64,000 nucleotides of DNA. Source: Candidatus Binatia bacterium. GTDB taxonomy: Bacteria > Desulfobacterota > Binatia > HRBIN30. A program made the translations under genes and the position numbers. Location: contig BPIR01000002.1 of NCBI GenBank assembly GCA_026004215.1, positions 1,209,533-1,273,532 of the forward strand. The letters run 5' to 3'. How positions within the stretch are numbered: the stretch's first letter is position 1; each line of letters starts with the position of its first letter. The notes under the pieces are model-generated. The model did not search any database and was not told the origin of the DNA. It saw nothing but the letters and a program-made list of their open reading frames with translations. Shown in pieces: positions 37,869 through 47,015 of the stretch.

Positions 37869-40622
37869 TCAACCACGCCACGTCGAACTTTCCCAGTCGT
37901 TCACAAAATATTTGCGTAGAGAGTCCATCGGTGCCGGCAACCTGCCCTCGCACGTGAGCCCGAGATAAGTGGCGGCTCTCGTGATACCGACATACAGATA
38001 CTTATCGAACAACGATGGTTGCAACTTGTACAGGCGGTCCACGGCGACAAAAAACACGGCTTCGAATTCTAGGCCCTTGATGTGTTCGGCATTGAACACC
38101 CGCACGGCACGGTCAGGCCCGACCGCTTCTCCGTTCACGCAATCGAAGACAGGAATATTGTAATCTCTGAGTTGCTGGCGCAGGCTTCGTGCCAGGGGGG
38201 TGACTTCGCTCTCGGCGCACACGAAGATCGCGATGGAGGGCAGTAGCTCCACAAATCGCTCGATTTCGCGGATTCGCTGCGCCAACCATTGTACTTGAAC
38301 GCTCATGCTTGCAGACTCGATCAATGCGGGCGGGACTCCCTCGCAGGAGAAATGCTCCGGCAAAGCGGGGGCATCGCTAACCCCATCGCCACCCATAGCC
38401 GACACCAAAGCCGCACCCAGATCGGCGAGCTGTTTCGTTTGGCGGTATGCGGTTGCGATCCTCTTGATCGTCAAGTCCGGGAAGAACCATCGCACCTGTT
38501 CAAAAGTTCTGGCTCCCCACAAGGTCAGGCGCTGGTTGAAGTCACCACATGCGAAAAACGAGCGCAGGCGCGGATGGGCAAGGGCACCGATGCACGCGAG
38601 CTGGACGGGCGAAAAATCCGGCGCCTCGTCAACGAAAATCTGATTGCGAAACTCGTTCGCTATGGGCCGCAAGCTCGACCAGTAGGGATTTTCGATGCCG
38701 GCAAATATGCTCGGCCTCTGAAGAAGCTGTTGAGCGGTGCGCAGTAGTGCCAGGAGTTGGAGGTCCAGCTCCAACGGATGAACCCGGGCCGCGGGGGAGT
38801 CTACGCGGCGGTACCAACCGCCTTGCGGCATCCGCGCGCGCCGGAAATCTTGGTACCGTTTCGGCATACTTTGGATATAGTGCTTGAGCGGGTTGAGAAG
38901 GCGGCGGAGAGCCGCTTGAGTCCACAATTTGGTTCCTAGCATCAGCAGGTCATCACCGCGCGGAAGGCGATGGTCGAGCCAGGCGACAATTTGTCCAGCT
39001 ACAGAATTTGCGCTCAATTGCCGTCCGGCTGCAGCTGCCCGCGCATGGGCTCGGAGCGCACGGTCGTAAGCGCGGATGGCTTTGAGTCGCGGAGTTAGCG
39101 CCGGCCCCGGGACCGCCGGATTCGCTGTAGTCGGCGCGCCACTCGGCCCGGTTTCATCATCGCTCGATTCCCCTTGAGTACTGTCTACGTCCTCGGGCTC
39201 GATCCCTTTGTGGTCAGCTTTTTCCTCTAGCCGGATAGTCAACTGAGCGAGTGCGTCCAGAAAGCCCCGATCCTCTTTCACTGCTTCCCACAAGTGCTTC
39301 TGGATTACGGCGGCAATGCTTTCTTCGAGTTTGCCGATCAGCTCTCGGGCCGGCTCGGCCTTGGATGCCAAGTCGTACAAGAGCTCTTCGAGTCGCACAG
39401 GACTCGGGTGGCAGAACAGTGGCGACAGGCTGTCCGCAAAGTGCTGGATTTCGCCGGCATCCACGAGGGCAAGGGCCAAAGCAGCTTGCCCGAGATCCTC
39501 GACGAAGCTTTGGCGCTGCCAACTGTCGAAGTCACTGAACCACTCTGCAGATCGTTGGAGAGCGTGGTCGCTCAACACGTGGAGATCCTCGACGAGCACT
39601 AGCGGCCCGCCGCCGGCTGCCGTCTTCAAAAGTCCGAAGGTGTGGCGTGCTAGATGGTGCCGAACTTCGTCCCAAGTTTGTACTCGCTCATCCGAAGCCG
39701 GCACACCTTCGCGTGCAAACGCCTCCTTGAGGTACAGCTTCAAAAGCTTCGTGGGAGTCAACATCAACCAGCTTTCGCGATGGTCGCTCGACGTAATGTG
39801 CGCGATGTTGGTCACGAGCGCGCTCTCCGGGGCGTCCAAGAACTCGGGGTCTCGTTTTTGAGCCAGCCTGCGGATCAATGTCGTGGTCTTGCCGGTGCCT
39901 GCAGGTCCCAGAAGAAGTACTCTGGTGTTGAGGGGCAAACGGAAAATTTCGTCTTGATATCGGTCGAGGATTGGCTGGTCGCGTAGCGCCATGCGCGTCA
40001 CTACCGCCCGGCGCACGCCCTGGATAACGCTGGCCTGGAGTCGCTCCTCTGCCAAAAGTTGGGCAATCAAATCTTCTCCTTCGGACTCCGCAAATTGGGC
40101 GAGGAACAGGCGCAGCGATTGGATTGTGACGGGGCCCAGGTTAGGGGCGACGAAAACATTGTCCCGCGAATCCCAGCGGCGCTCCTCCCGGTAGGGCCGG
40201 AGCATGGTTTTTTCCTTCACGGTTACCGTTTCCCCACCGGGAATATCCATCGTCTCGCCGACGCTTAACGCGGCAAGGCGGCCCACCGGCGCGCGGTAGC
40301 TCGCTAGGTTTGGGATGTCGCTGAGTGCAGCTCCGCGGCAGATGTAGTAAGTTTTGTCTTCTTCGTTTTCGCCCGTGACCAGCACGCGCGCGATGGCCGG
40401 TTCGTTGGCGAGGTTTTCCAAGCGGATTCGATTTTCGTACCGGATCCGATGCAGCTCGGCCAAACCAGCACTGGAATGAAATGTGTTTACGTTGGCGAAC
40501 ACGTTCTGTTGCAAATCGCGGGTCGCTTCCAGTTTCTGGCGAGCCAGGTGAGCGATTTGCTCGATCGCTCTAAGAATTTCTTCCGCTACGTCCCTCAAGC
40601 GATTCTTGTTGGCGTCCTCCAT
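37869..40622 (-). CDS. Large stand-alone superfamily 1 (UvrD/HelD-like) helicase
   Basis: 917 residues, starting at the ATG at 40622 (MEDANKNRLRDVAEEIL). An N-terminal ~200-residue helical part carries no recognised domain. Walker A is GPAGTGKTTTLIRRLA near residue 238. Much later motif II appears as FVDEAPDFSPVQ (about 663), in place of the usual DEAQD; motif III GDFNQRL; motif IV AYRQT; and the end has FNAEHIKGLEFEAVFFVAVDRL and YVGITRAATYLGL (motifs V-VI). There is no nuclease domain visible. The 425-residue insert between motifs I and II is long. Base composition is less GC-rich than neighbours. Possibly a defence or repair helicase; function is inference only. Confidence 0.75.
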   Translation of the reverse strand: MEDANKNRLRDVAEEILRAIEQIAHLARQKLEATRDLQQNVFANVNTFHSSAGLAELHRIRYENRIRLENLANEPAIARVLVTGENEEDKTYYICRGAALSDIPNLASYRAPVGRLAALSVGETMDIPGGETVTVKEKTMLRPYREERRWDSRDNVFVAPNLGPVTIQSLRLFLAQFAESEGEDLIAQLLAEERLQASVIQGVRRAVVTRMALRDQPILDRYQDEIFRLPLNTRVLLLGPAGTGKTTTLIRRLAQKRDPEFLDAPESALVTNIAHITSSDHRESWLMLTPTKLLKLYLKEAFAREGVPASDERVQTWDEVRHHLARHTFGLLKTAAGGGPLVLVEDLHVLSDHALQRSAEWFSDFDSWQRQSFVEDLGQAALALALVDAGEIQHFADSLSPLFCHPSPVRLEELLYDLASKAEPARELIGKLEESIAAVIQKHLWEAVKEDRGFLDALAQLTIRLEEKADHKGIEPEDVDSTQGESSDDETGPSGAPTTANPAVPGPALTPRLKAIRAYDRALRAHARAAAAGRQLSANSVAGQIVAWLDHRLPRGDDLLMLGTKLWTQAALRRLLNPLKHYIQSMPKRYQDFRRARMPQGGWYRRVDSPAARVHPLELDLQLLALLRTAQQLLQRPSIFAGIENPYWSSLRPIANEFRNQIFVDEAPDFSPVQLACIGALAHPRLRSFFACGDFNQRLTLWGARTFEQVRWFFPDLTIKRIATAYRQTKQLADLGAALVSAMGGDGVSDAPALPEHFSCEGVPPALIESASMSVQVQWLAQRIREIERFVELLPSIAIFVCAESEVTPLARSLRQQLRDYNIPVFDCVNGEAVGPDRAVRVFNAEHIKGLEFEAVFFVAVDRLYKLQPSLFDKYLYVGITRAATYLGLTCEGRLPAPMDSLRKYFVNDWESSTWRG

Positions 40623-41161
40623 CCGGGCTCCCCCTGTCCGGGCCGTAGCGTTGAAGAACCAACGGCGTTGGTCCTTGCCCCCGCCTGCCCCAAGTTTTCT
40701 TTTCGATTGCTTGGTTCTGTATGCGCAAAGACGGTCGCAGGTCAATATGGCCCGCATACAGGGGTATCTGGAAACTGCCGATTCGAACTCAGGCGCTGGG
40801 CCGGCGAGCGAGCCACGCGCTGCCAGGCCTCGAAACTGCGCGCCGCGGGCGAAGCCCAGTGCGAGTGTCGGCGGTGGGGGGCTCGAGGGCTGCTGCGTGC
40901 GAGGCGTGGCGGGGGCAGGGAGGCCGGCCGTGCCCCCTACACTGCACAATCGCCCTACCCATGCGGCGGGGGCTGGGAGACCACCAGGGTGGCGGGGCTC
41001 GGCGTGCCGTGCCCCACGACCTTCGATGCGGCGATCCTGACATGCGCAACTCCAGTGCCTGACGCGGGCAAGTTTCAAGTGGAAGCGGCGTGCGATTTGA
41101 AGTAACGTTCGCGGCTAGGTTTTGCCCTGGGCTGGGTGAGTTCAAGGAAGGAGGCTATCCG
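40623..41161. other. Divergent intergenic region between helicase and ompA
   Basis: 539 bp between two divergent genes. Reading frames there are overlapping and not protein-like. It ends in the strong ribosome-binding site AAGGAGG of ompA at about 41148-41154. No other feature seen. Confidence 0.5.
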
Positions 41162-42202
41162 ATGGGCCGATTTTACGCTTGGATTTTTCTCTGCGTCTGT
41201 AGCACCGCATTGGTGCAGGGGCCGGCGAAAGCGGTCGAGCCGTACGTGGGTGCGGACGTCGGCTTGACGGAACCGCTCAATGGCAACTTTCGCGGCCATG
41301 TCAATTTGGGCTTCTTGGTCAGCCCTTACGTTGGAGTGCAGCTCCACCCGTATGTGGGCTTTCAAGCCAGCCCGACCTTTTACTTTTTCAGCCAAGGAGG
41401 GTCGTTCCCCGGCATGCCCGGCCAGGGGCGGGAGGAGACCACGATGTTCGCCATCAGCGGCGGGCCACGACTACAGTATCCGCTGGAGACACAAATCGGC
41501 ACGCTGGTGCCGTTTATTTACGGTAGCGGAGGGTACTACGTGGGAACGAGCGGCCGCTTGAGCCAAAGTGCCCCAGGGGTGTTTGGAGGGGGTGGGTTGG
41601 AGTACCAATTGTCCGATAGCCTCTCACTGGGCGCGTTCGCTCGTTACGAGTACTCCTTCATGGGCCCTCGCCCTCTGGATCTCGGACCACGACAGGTCCC
41701 GGAAGAGCGGTTTAGCGAGGATATTCGCTGGCTCTCGTATGGCTTTGTCGCGCGCTACGCGTTTCAGGAAGCACCGGCACCGGTAGCCCCTGCGCCTCTT
41801 CCGCCTCCGAAGCCACCGGCAGCCCAGCCAGAGCCGGCGTTACCTCCGCCCACGAAGCGTAAAGTGGTGCTGCGCAGCGTGTATTTCGAGTTCGATCAAG
41901 CACGCATTCAACCGGAATCCCGGCCGGTGCTCGACGAGGCTTACGGAATCTTGCGCGACGAGCCGGAAATTCGTGTGCGTGCGGAAGGACACACGGACTC
42001 GATCGGAACGGAGGAATACAACCTTCGGCTCGGGCAGCGGCGGGCAGAGGCTGTGCGACGGTACCTGATTGGAAAAGGAGTTGCCCCGGACCGCATTCAA
42101 GCAGTGAGTTTCGGCGAATCGCGTCCCGTAGCGGACAATGCCACCCCGGAAGGCCGGGCACAAAATCGCCGCGTCGAACTGCATGTGGTGGAGCCAGAAT
42201 AG
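41162..42202 (+). CDS. OmpA-family outer-membrane protein
   Basis: 346 residues. Signal peptide AWIFLCVCSTALVQGPAKA, an N-terminal beta-barrel of about 200 residues (PYVGADVGLTEPLNGNFRG; alternating strands), a Pro/Ala linker (PAPVAPAPLPPPKPP), and a C-terminal OmpA peptidoglycan-binding domain: VYFEFDQARIQPESRPVLD, RAEGHTDSIGTEEYNLRLG and NRRVELHV. It anchors outer membrane to peptidoglycan, and marks the cell as Gram-negative. The start is fixed by the Shine-Dalgarno AAGGAGG. Confidence 0.92.
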   Translation: MGRFYAWIFLCVCSTALVQGPAKAVEPYVGADVGLTEPLNGNFRGHVNLGFLVSPYVGVQLHPYVGFQASPTFYFFSQGGSFPGMPGQGREETTMFAISGGPRLQYPLETQIGTLVPFIYGSGGYYVGTSGRLSQSAPGVFGGGGLEYQLSDSLSLGAFARYEYSFMGPRPLDLGPRQVPEERFSEDIRWLSYGFVARYAFQEAPAPVAPAPLPPPKPPAAQPEPALPPPTKRKVVLRSVYFEFDQARIQPESRPVLDEAYGILRDEPEIRVRAEGHTDSIGTEEYNLRLGQRRAEAVRRYLIGKGVAPDRIQAVSFGESRPVADNATPEGRAQNRRVELHVVEPE

Positions 42203-42334
42203 CCGCGGTCCTCGCAGCCGGGATGGCAGCCGGCTTTGCTTTTCTCGCGCCCTGCGCCCGCGTTGTGGGTCGCGGCAGCCGCGCCAGGCGGCGGGCGGTG
42301 CGCTGTTGTGGTGGTTCTCTGCTAGCAGCGCAGT

Positions 42335-43513
42335 ATGCAATATCCCGTGCTTCGACTAAAGCCCGAGCGCGAGCGAGCCGTGCGGCAGGGACACCCGTGG
42401 GTCTTCGCGGGCGCTCTTTCCAATCCGGAAGCGATCGCCGAACCCGGACAAGTCGTGGAGTTGCGTGCTGCCGACGACAGCTTTCTCGGCTACGGCACGG
42501 CCCATCCGGGCTGCACCATCGCAGTGCGCATCTTCACCCGCGATCGCGAGCCGCTCGACACCGAGTTTTTTGCTCGCCGCCTGCACGATGCACTTGCCCT
42601 ACGCGAGCCAATCTTGCGCAGTGGGCAAACCAACGCCTATCGCCTCGTCCATGGCGAAGGCGATCGACTGCCGGGGTTCGTCGTGGATGTCTACGGCGAT
42701 ACCGCGGTGTTGCAGTGTCTGACCGCAGGTGCCGAGCGACTGAAGCATGTAATGGTGGAAACCCTGCACACGCTTCTGCCCTTGCGCTGTATTTACGAGC
42801 GCAGCACGGGCGCGGTGCGGCGCGAGGAGGGTCTGGAAGATTCTCATGGTCCTTTGTGGGGCGTACTGCCAGAAATGCCCCTGATCATCCGCGAAAACGG
42901 GCTGTCGTTTTTCGTCGATGTGGTCACGGGGCAAAAGACCGGATTTTTCCTCGACCAGCGCGACAATCGGGCAATAGCGCGAGACCTCGCACCCGCACGC
43001 GAAGTGCTCAATGCGTTTGCGTATTCCGGCGCGTTCTCGGTTTACGCCGCCGCCGGAGGAGCCGCGCGCGTAGTTTCCGTAGAAAGCTCGCGGCGCGCCG
43101 CCAGCCTCATCGAGCGGCACTGGGTCGCCAATGAACTGACGACACCCCACGAGTTGGTGGTGGACGACGTGTTTACGTACCTGCGCAACACCAGTGACGC
43201 ATTCGACCTGATCGTTCTCGACCCTCCCGCCTTGGTCAAACGCCGGCCCGAACTTTCGCGGGGAACCCGTGCCTATTACGACCTCCACACTTGGGCGCTG
43301 CGGCGCGCCAAGCGAGGGGCCTGGTTGCTGACCTTCAGTTGCTCCCAACACGTCACCTTGCCGTGGTTTGCCCACACCCTAGAACGCGCCGCGGCAGTGA
43401 CGGGACGAACCGTGCAAGTGGCCCGCATTCTTGGCGCCGCGCTCGATCACCCAACGTTGATTGCCCACCCGGAAGGCCAATACCTAAAAGGCCTCCTCGC
43501 GCACGTGCGGTAA
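42335..43513 (+). CDS. rlmI: 23S rRNA m5C methyltransferase, RlmI-like
   Basis: 392 residues. An N-terminal PUA-like domain (LRLKPERERAVRQGHPWVFAGAL), then a class I methyltransferase with EVLNAFAYSGAFSVYAAAGG, VVSVESSRRA, LIVLDPPALVKRR and the catalytic-cysteine region LTFSCSQHVTLPWF. This domain order matches RlmI/YccW-type methyltransferases that make m5C in 23S rRNA. Starts at MQYPVLRLKPERE. It follows ompA after 132 bp. Confidence 0.88.
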   Translation: MQYPVLRLKPERERAVRQGHPWVFAGALSNPEAIAEPGQVVELRAADDSFLGYGTAHPGCTIAVRIFTRDREPLDTEFFARRLHDALALREPILRSGQTNAYRLVHGEGDRLPGFVVDVYGDTAVLQCLTAGAERLKHVMVETLHTLLPLRCIYERSTGAVRREEGLEDSHGPLWGVLPEMPLIIRENGLSFFVDVVTGQKTGFFLDQRDNRAIARDLAPAREVLNAFAYSGAFSVYAAAGGAARVVSVESSRRAASLIERHWVANELTTPHELVVDDVFTYLRNTSDAFDLIVLDPPALVKRRPELSRGTRAYYDLHTWALRRAKRGAWLLTFSCSQHVTLPWFAHTLERAAAVTGRTVQVARILGAALDHPTLIAHPEGQYLKGLLAHVR

Positions 43514-43643
43514 GCCGAGGACCATGGAGTGATCGATGCATTGCCCCGCCGCGCACTGAGGAGGCTCGTGTACTGGGAAACGAGCACCCTGATCAGGAAC
43601 CTCCGTTGCGGCCGATTGTCGTGCTGCCGGCCGGGCACGGTCA

Positions 43644-43832
43644 CAGGCGGAGTTTGCAGCCAAAATTGGCGCAGTGGGCGAAGAGACGGGCAAAACCGTA
43701 TTCTGGCTGGAAATACTAGTCGCTGCCGGAATCATTCCCGAGCAGAAGATGGCAGAATTACTGCACGAGTCAGGCTAGCTCTTGGCTATCTTTTCGGCCG
43801 CCCAACGCACCTGCAAAAAGCATCGCACCTGA
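43644..43832 (+). pseudogene. Remnant of a four-helix-bundle (S23/IVP) protein gene
   Basis: Read from 43644 the plus strand gives QAEFAAKIGAVGEETGKTVFW then LEILVAAGIIPEQKMAELLHESG, a TAG at 43776-43778, and LLAIFSAAQRTCKKHRT to a TGA at 43830. This is the C-terminal half of the family that also includes proteins coded in rRNA intervening sequences: the typical segments are AEFIAKIG..EE...WLELL..AG and ELxAIFxASxKTxRR. An in-frame stop, lack of the N-terminal half and no start indicate a decayed gene. Found directly beside an 8-bp minisatellite. The upstream 43520-43643 part is unexplained. Confidence 0.7.
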
Positions 43833-43850
43833 GCCCTTTGTCGTTCTCCC

Positions 43851-43914
43851 CAATCCCCCAATCACTCGATCACTCAATCCCTCAATCCCTCAATCACTCA
43901 GCGAATCAATCCCC
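43851..43914. repeat. Octanucleotide minisatellite, eight units
   Basis: Eight back-to-back 8-bp units of the form CAATCMCT, with small variants (CAATCCCC, CAATCACT, CGATCACT, CAATCCCT twice, CAATCACT, CAGCGAAT, CAATCCCC). The unit length is not a multiple of three, so copy-number changes would shift any frame. It is in the leader region of the histidine kinase gene, and the flanking pseudogene suggests they moved together. Also a possible expression-tuning spacer for the kinase. Confidence 0.85.
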
Positions 43915-43999
43915 CATTGACTCGACCGGCGGCAAGTTTTCGCTTTATAGGCGTCGCGACGGAGTGTATAGGAGCTTCCTGTCCCGCGAGGGGAAAGCT

Positions 44000-46015
44000 G
44001 TGGCTGTCCTGCCAAAAAGCACAGGGTCGATGCTGGGCAAGTCTGCGACTGGCAGCGGAGGGCACGAGTGGCCGACTGGTGAGCGACCAGGTCAATTCGG
44101 AGCGGGTTTTGCCCTTGCCGACCTTGTCTGGCCCTGGCGTTGGCACGATACGGGCGGGTGGAGAGCCGGCGAGCCGAGCACCCCGTCTTTTTTGGGCTAC
44201 GGGCTCGCTTCCGGTGCGACCTTGAGCGACCTTTTGCAATGGTTCCCGGCGGATGCGCACGACAAGATCCAAGCAGCGTTACACCAAGCCCGCGCCGGCC
44301 GAAGCGAGCGGCTCGATGTGCAGGCGCGCGACGCGCGCAGCCACACGTGGAGGGTACGCTTGCTTGCGGCGCCTCCGGCCGGAGGCCCGAGTGACGAGAT
44401 CATCCTTGCGCTGGCTCTACTCGGCGAGCGGACAACAAGCGAGTTGCTCGCCGCGGAAGCTGCCCGCTCATCCGCGGGCGGCGAGGAGTCGCTTGCCGAG
44501 CGAATCTCATTGCTGCTCCACCTTTTGGTCGAGCGGCTGGAATGTCGCCAAGCGATACTCGAGCCACTGGGCGTGCTCGAAGGCCATGCGCCGCGCCGAT
44601 CGAGCACGGATGAGTCTTCTCTGCGGGAACCCCAAGTAGCGGAAGATCCGGCGTCGTTCCCGTACAGCGCGGCGGAAATTCCGCTGACCGTAGGCGAGCA
44701 CCCACTGGGAAGCGTGCGCCTAGTTGGGCTTCCGCCCCAAACGAACATTGGTCCCGCATCTTGGAGCCACGCCAGCGACGTGCTCGTTGCGTTGCGCCAG
44801 GTGCTGGCTGAGTGGTCGCTCTCCTATGCCCTGCAGTTGTGGAAGCGGGCGCGGGCGTTTTTGGATGTTGCTCGGCAATCTTTGGAGGAATTGCCGCGAA
44901 GCTCGCTCTCCGATTTGTGTGGGGCGATGGTCGAAGTCCTCGGTGCCGACCGTGCCCATTTGTGGGTTTACGACGCCACGGCCGGTGTGTACCGCTTCCG
45001 GGATCAGTGGGGTTTTCCCTCCGACGTGGTCGAAGCGTTGCGCGTGATGGATTTTGCGGCTTCGTTTTTGGACCACACGCGCACGGGCTTCACCGAGAAC
45101 ACGGAGTCGGTTTTCGAGCCGCCGCAGGCGTTTGGCCGCCCCTCGATCCGGCGGCAAACGGTGTTCGTTCTGGCTTCGGGGGGTGCGTTGTTTGTCGACT
45201 GGTTTGCGGAAACCGTACGTTTGCCGCGGATCTTTCTCGAGGCAGTCCACCGGGTGGCTTCCTTGTGGTTTGCGTGCGAGCGGCTCGCAGCCGATGCGGA
45301 ACAGGCAACGCGCCTCAAGGCGGATTTCGTAGCCACAATGTCGCACGAGCTCCGCACGCCCCTCAATACGCTGATGGGCTATACGGACCTGCTGGCCTGC
45401 GAGGAATTCGGGCCGCTGACCGAGGAGCAGCGAGACGTGCTCGATCGCATGAGTGCGAGCGCGCGCGAACTGTTGGACCTCATCAATGCCACCCTGGATT
45501 TCGGCCGCATGGAAACGCCGCGCATCCCTGTGGAGGCGCGCTGGTTTTCCCTGCCCGAACTTTTGGACGAAATCCAGCGCGAGCTCGCCTATCAGCGCCG
45601 CCGCCGGAGTCTTTCGCTGGAGATCCGCGTGGAGCAAGGCGCGGCGCGCGTGAACACCGACCGCGAGAAGCTCCGACTCGTGTTGAAAAACCTGCTTTCC
45701 AACGCGGTCAAGTTCACGGAAAAAGGCGGGGTTTCCGTGATTGCGCGCCGAGAGGGTGCCAGCGTAGAGATTGCTGTCCGGGATACCGGCGTGGGGATCG
45801 ATCCGGCAGTGTTGCCGGTCATTTTCCAGCCGTTTCGCCAAGGCGAGCCGGCAGTCACTCGCCGCTTCGGCGGTGTAGGACTGGGGCTGTACGTGGTGAA
45901 GCAACTCGTGAGCATTCTAGGCGGATCGATCTCGGTGGAATCCGAGCCCTCAAAGGGCTCGGTCTTTACCGTACGCATCCCGGCAGAATACGGTGCGAGC
46001 GATTCCGCTTTGTGA
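44000..46015 (+). CDS. Sensor histidine kinase
   Basis: 671 residues from the GTG at 44000, which has a fair Shine-Dalgarno GAGGGG upstream; another start is the ATG at 44030. Soluble, no clear transmembrane helix. A PAS-like part (about 50-140) and a GAF-like part (about 300-420; DLCGAMVEVLGADRAHLWVYD) precede the HisKA dimerisation domain, with the phospho-His in MSHELRTPLNTLMGY near residue 447, and the HATPase domain: N box NLLSNAVKFTEKG, G1 DTGVGIDP and G2 GVGLGLYVVKQL. No receiver domain or response regulator is nearby. The upstream 150 codons cover the minisatellite and are excluded. Confidence 0.88.
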   Translation: MAVLPKSTGSMLGKSATGSGGHEWPTGERPGQFGAGFALADLVWPWRWHDTGGWRAGEPSTPSFLGYGLASGATLSDLLQWFPADAHDKIQAALHQARAGRSERLDVQARDARSHTWRVRLLAAPPAGGPSDEIILALALLGERTTSELLAAEAARSSAGGEESLAERISLLLHLLVERLECRQAILEPLGVLEGHAPRRSSTDESSLREPQVAEDPASFPYSAAEIPLTVGEHPLGSVRLVGLPPQTNIGPASWSHASDVLVALRQVLAEWSLSYALQLWKRARAFLDVARQSLEELPRSSLSDLCGAMVEVLGADRAHLWVYDATAGVYRFRDQWGFPSDVVEALRVMDFAASFLDHTRTGFTENTESVFEPPQAFGRPSIRRQTVFVLASGGALFVDWFAETVRLPRIFLEAVHRVASLWFACERLAADAEQATRLKADFVATMSHELRTPLNTLMGYTDLLACEEFGPLTEEQRDVLDRMSASARELLDLINATLDFGRMETPRIPVEARWFSLPELLDEIQRELAYQRRRRSLSLEIRVEQGAARVNTDREKLRLVLKNLLSNAVKFTEKGGVSVIARREGASVEIAVRDTGVGIDPAVLPVIFQPFRQGEPAVTRRFGGVGLGLYVVKQLVSILGGSISVESEPSKGSVFTVRIPAEYGASDSAL

Positions 46016-46031
46016 GTCGCCCACCGCGCCC

Positions 46032-47015
46032 TCAAGCGCGTACCCGCAAGACAACCTTCCCGAAATGCTCGCTCGACTGTACCCGGCGATGCGCGTCGGC
46101 AACCCGCTCGAGTGGAAACACGGAGTCAATCACTGGTCGAATCCGGCCGGCTTCGAGGTCGGCACCAAACTGCTCCCGGAAAGCGGCCACGATCCGAGCT
46201 TTGTCTTGCACGGACCGGGTACGCAGCGTGGATCCGATCACACTCAACCTCCGGGTCAGCAGAGGCGCGAGGTTGATCTCCGCTTTTGCTCCTCCCATCA
46301 GCCCGATCACGACCAGGCGCCCGTCATGAGCCAGCGAGCGTAAATTGCCGTCGAGATACTTGGCACCGATGTGGTCCAAAACTACATGGACACCCCGCCC
46401 ATCCGTGGCCTCATGGATGACCTCCGCGAAGTCCTGGCTTCGGTAGTCAATGGCCACGTCGGCACCATGCTGGCGGCAACGGCGGCACTTTTCCTCCCCA
46501 CCCGCGGTCACGAAAACTTGCACGCCGCGAAGCTTGAGGAGGGTAGTGGCTGCAGTGCCCACGCCACTCCCACCGCCATGCACCAGTGCCCGACCGCGAT
46601 CGGGAACTTGTCCGAGCAAGAACAAATTCAAGAATGCGGTGAGGAAAACCTCCGGAAAAGCTCCAGCTTCCTCCCAGCTCAAGCCGGAAGGTACCGGCAG
46701 GACACTACCGTAGTGCACCGCCACCTCTTCCGCATAACCCCCACCCGCCAGCAACGCCATGACACGATCGCCCAACCGCCACCCGCTCACCCGTTCCCCA
46801 AGCTCGATGATTTCTCCCGCACACTCCAAGCCTAAAATGCTCGATGCGCCTGGTGGCGGTGGGTACAGCCCTTGCCGCTGCAAAATATCCGCTCGGTTCA
46901 CCGATGTCGCAAAGACTCGGATGCGTACGTCTTCCGGACCAATCTCCGGAGCTGCAACGTCCGCAAGGCGCAATACCTCTTCGTTGCCCGGGCGATCGCA
47001 AACCACGGCTTTCAT
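46032..47015 (-). CDS. NAD(P)H:quinone oxidoreductase, zinc-free MDR family
   Basis: 327 residues of the PIG3/quinone oxidoreductase type. Start MKAVVCDRPGNEEVLRLADV, the NADPH fold ALVHGGGSGVGTAATTLLK and end typical LERVADAHRRVQSSEHFGKVVLRV. LECAGEIIELGERV and VPSGLSWEEAGAFPEVFLTAF are diagnostic of the PIG3 subgroup. The catalytic zinc Cys set is absent. It overlaps the next gene at 47012-47015 (ATGA), suggesting co-expression. Confidence 0.92.
   Translation of the reverse strand: MKAVVCDRPGNEEVLRLADVAAPEIGPEDVRIRVFATSVNRADILQRQGLYPPPPGASSILGLECAGEIIELGERVSGWRLGDRVMALLAGGGYAEEVAVHYGSVLPVPSGLSWEEAGAFPEVFLTAFLNLFLLGQVPDRGRALVHGGGSGVGTAATTLLKLRGVQVFVTAGGEEKCRRCRQHGADVAIDYRSQDFAEVIHEATDGRGVHVVLDHIGAKYLDGNLRSLAHDGRLVVIGLMGGAKAEINLAPLLTRRLSVIGSTLRTRSVQDKARIVAAFREQFGADLEAGRIRPVIDSVFPLERVADAHRRVQSSEHFGKVVLRVRA

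Noticed and set aside
40623..41078. N-terminal extension of the helicase
   Set aside because: The upstream in-frame stretch is Pro/Arg-rich and not protein-like; the ATG at 40622 begins a normal helical segment.
42223..43134. Plus-strand frame overlapping rlmI
   Set aside because: Arg-rich shadow frame of the methyltransferase gene.
43851..43914. CRISPR array
   Set aside because: The units are 8 bp with no spacers; it is a minisatellite.
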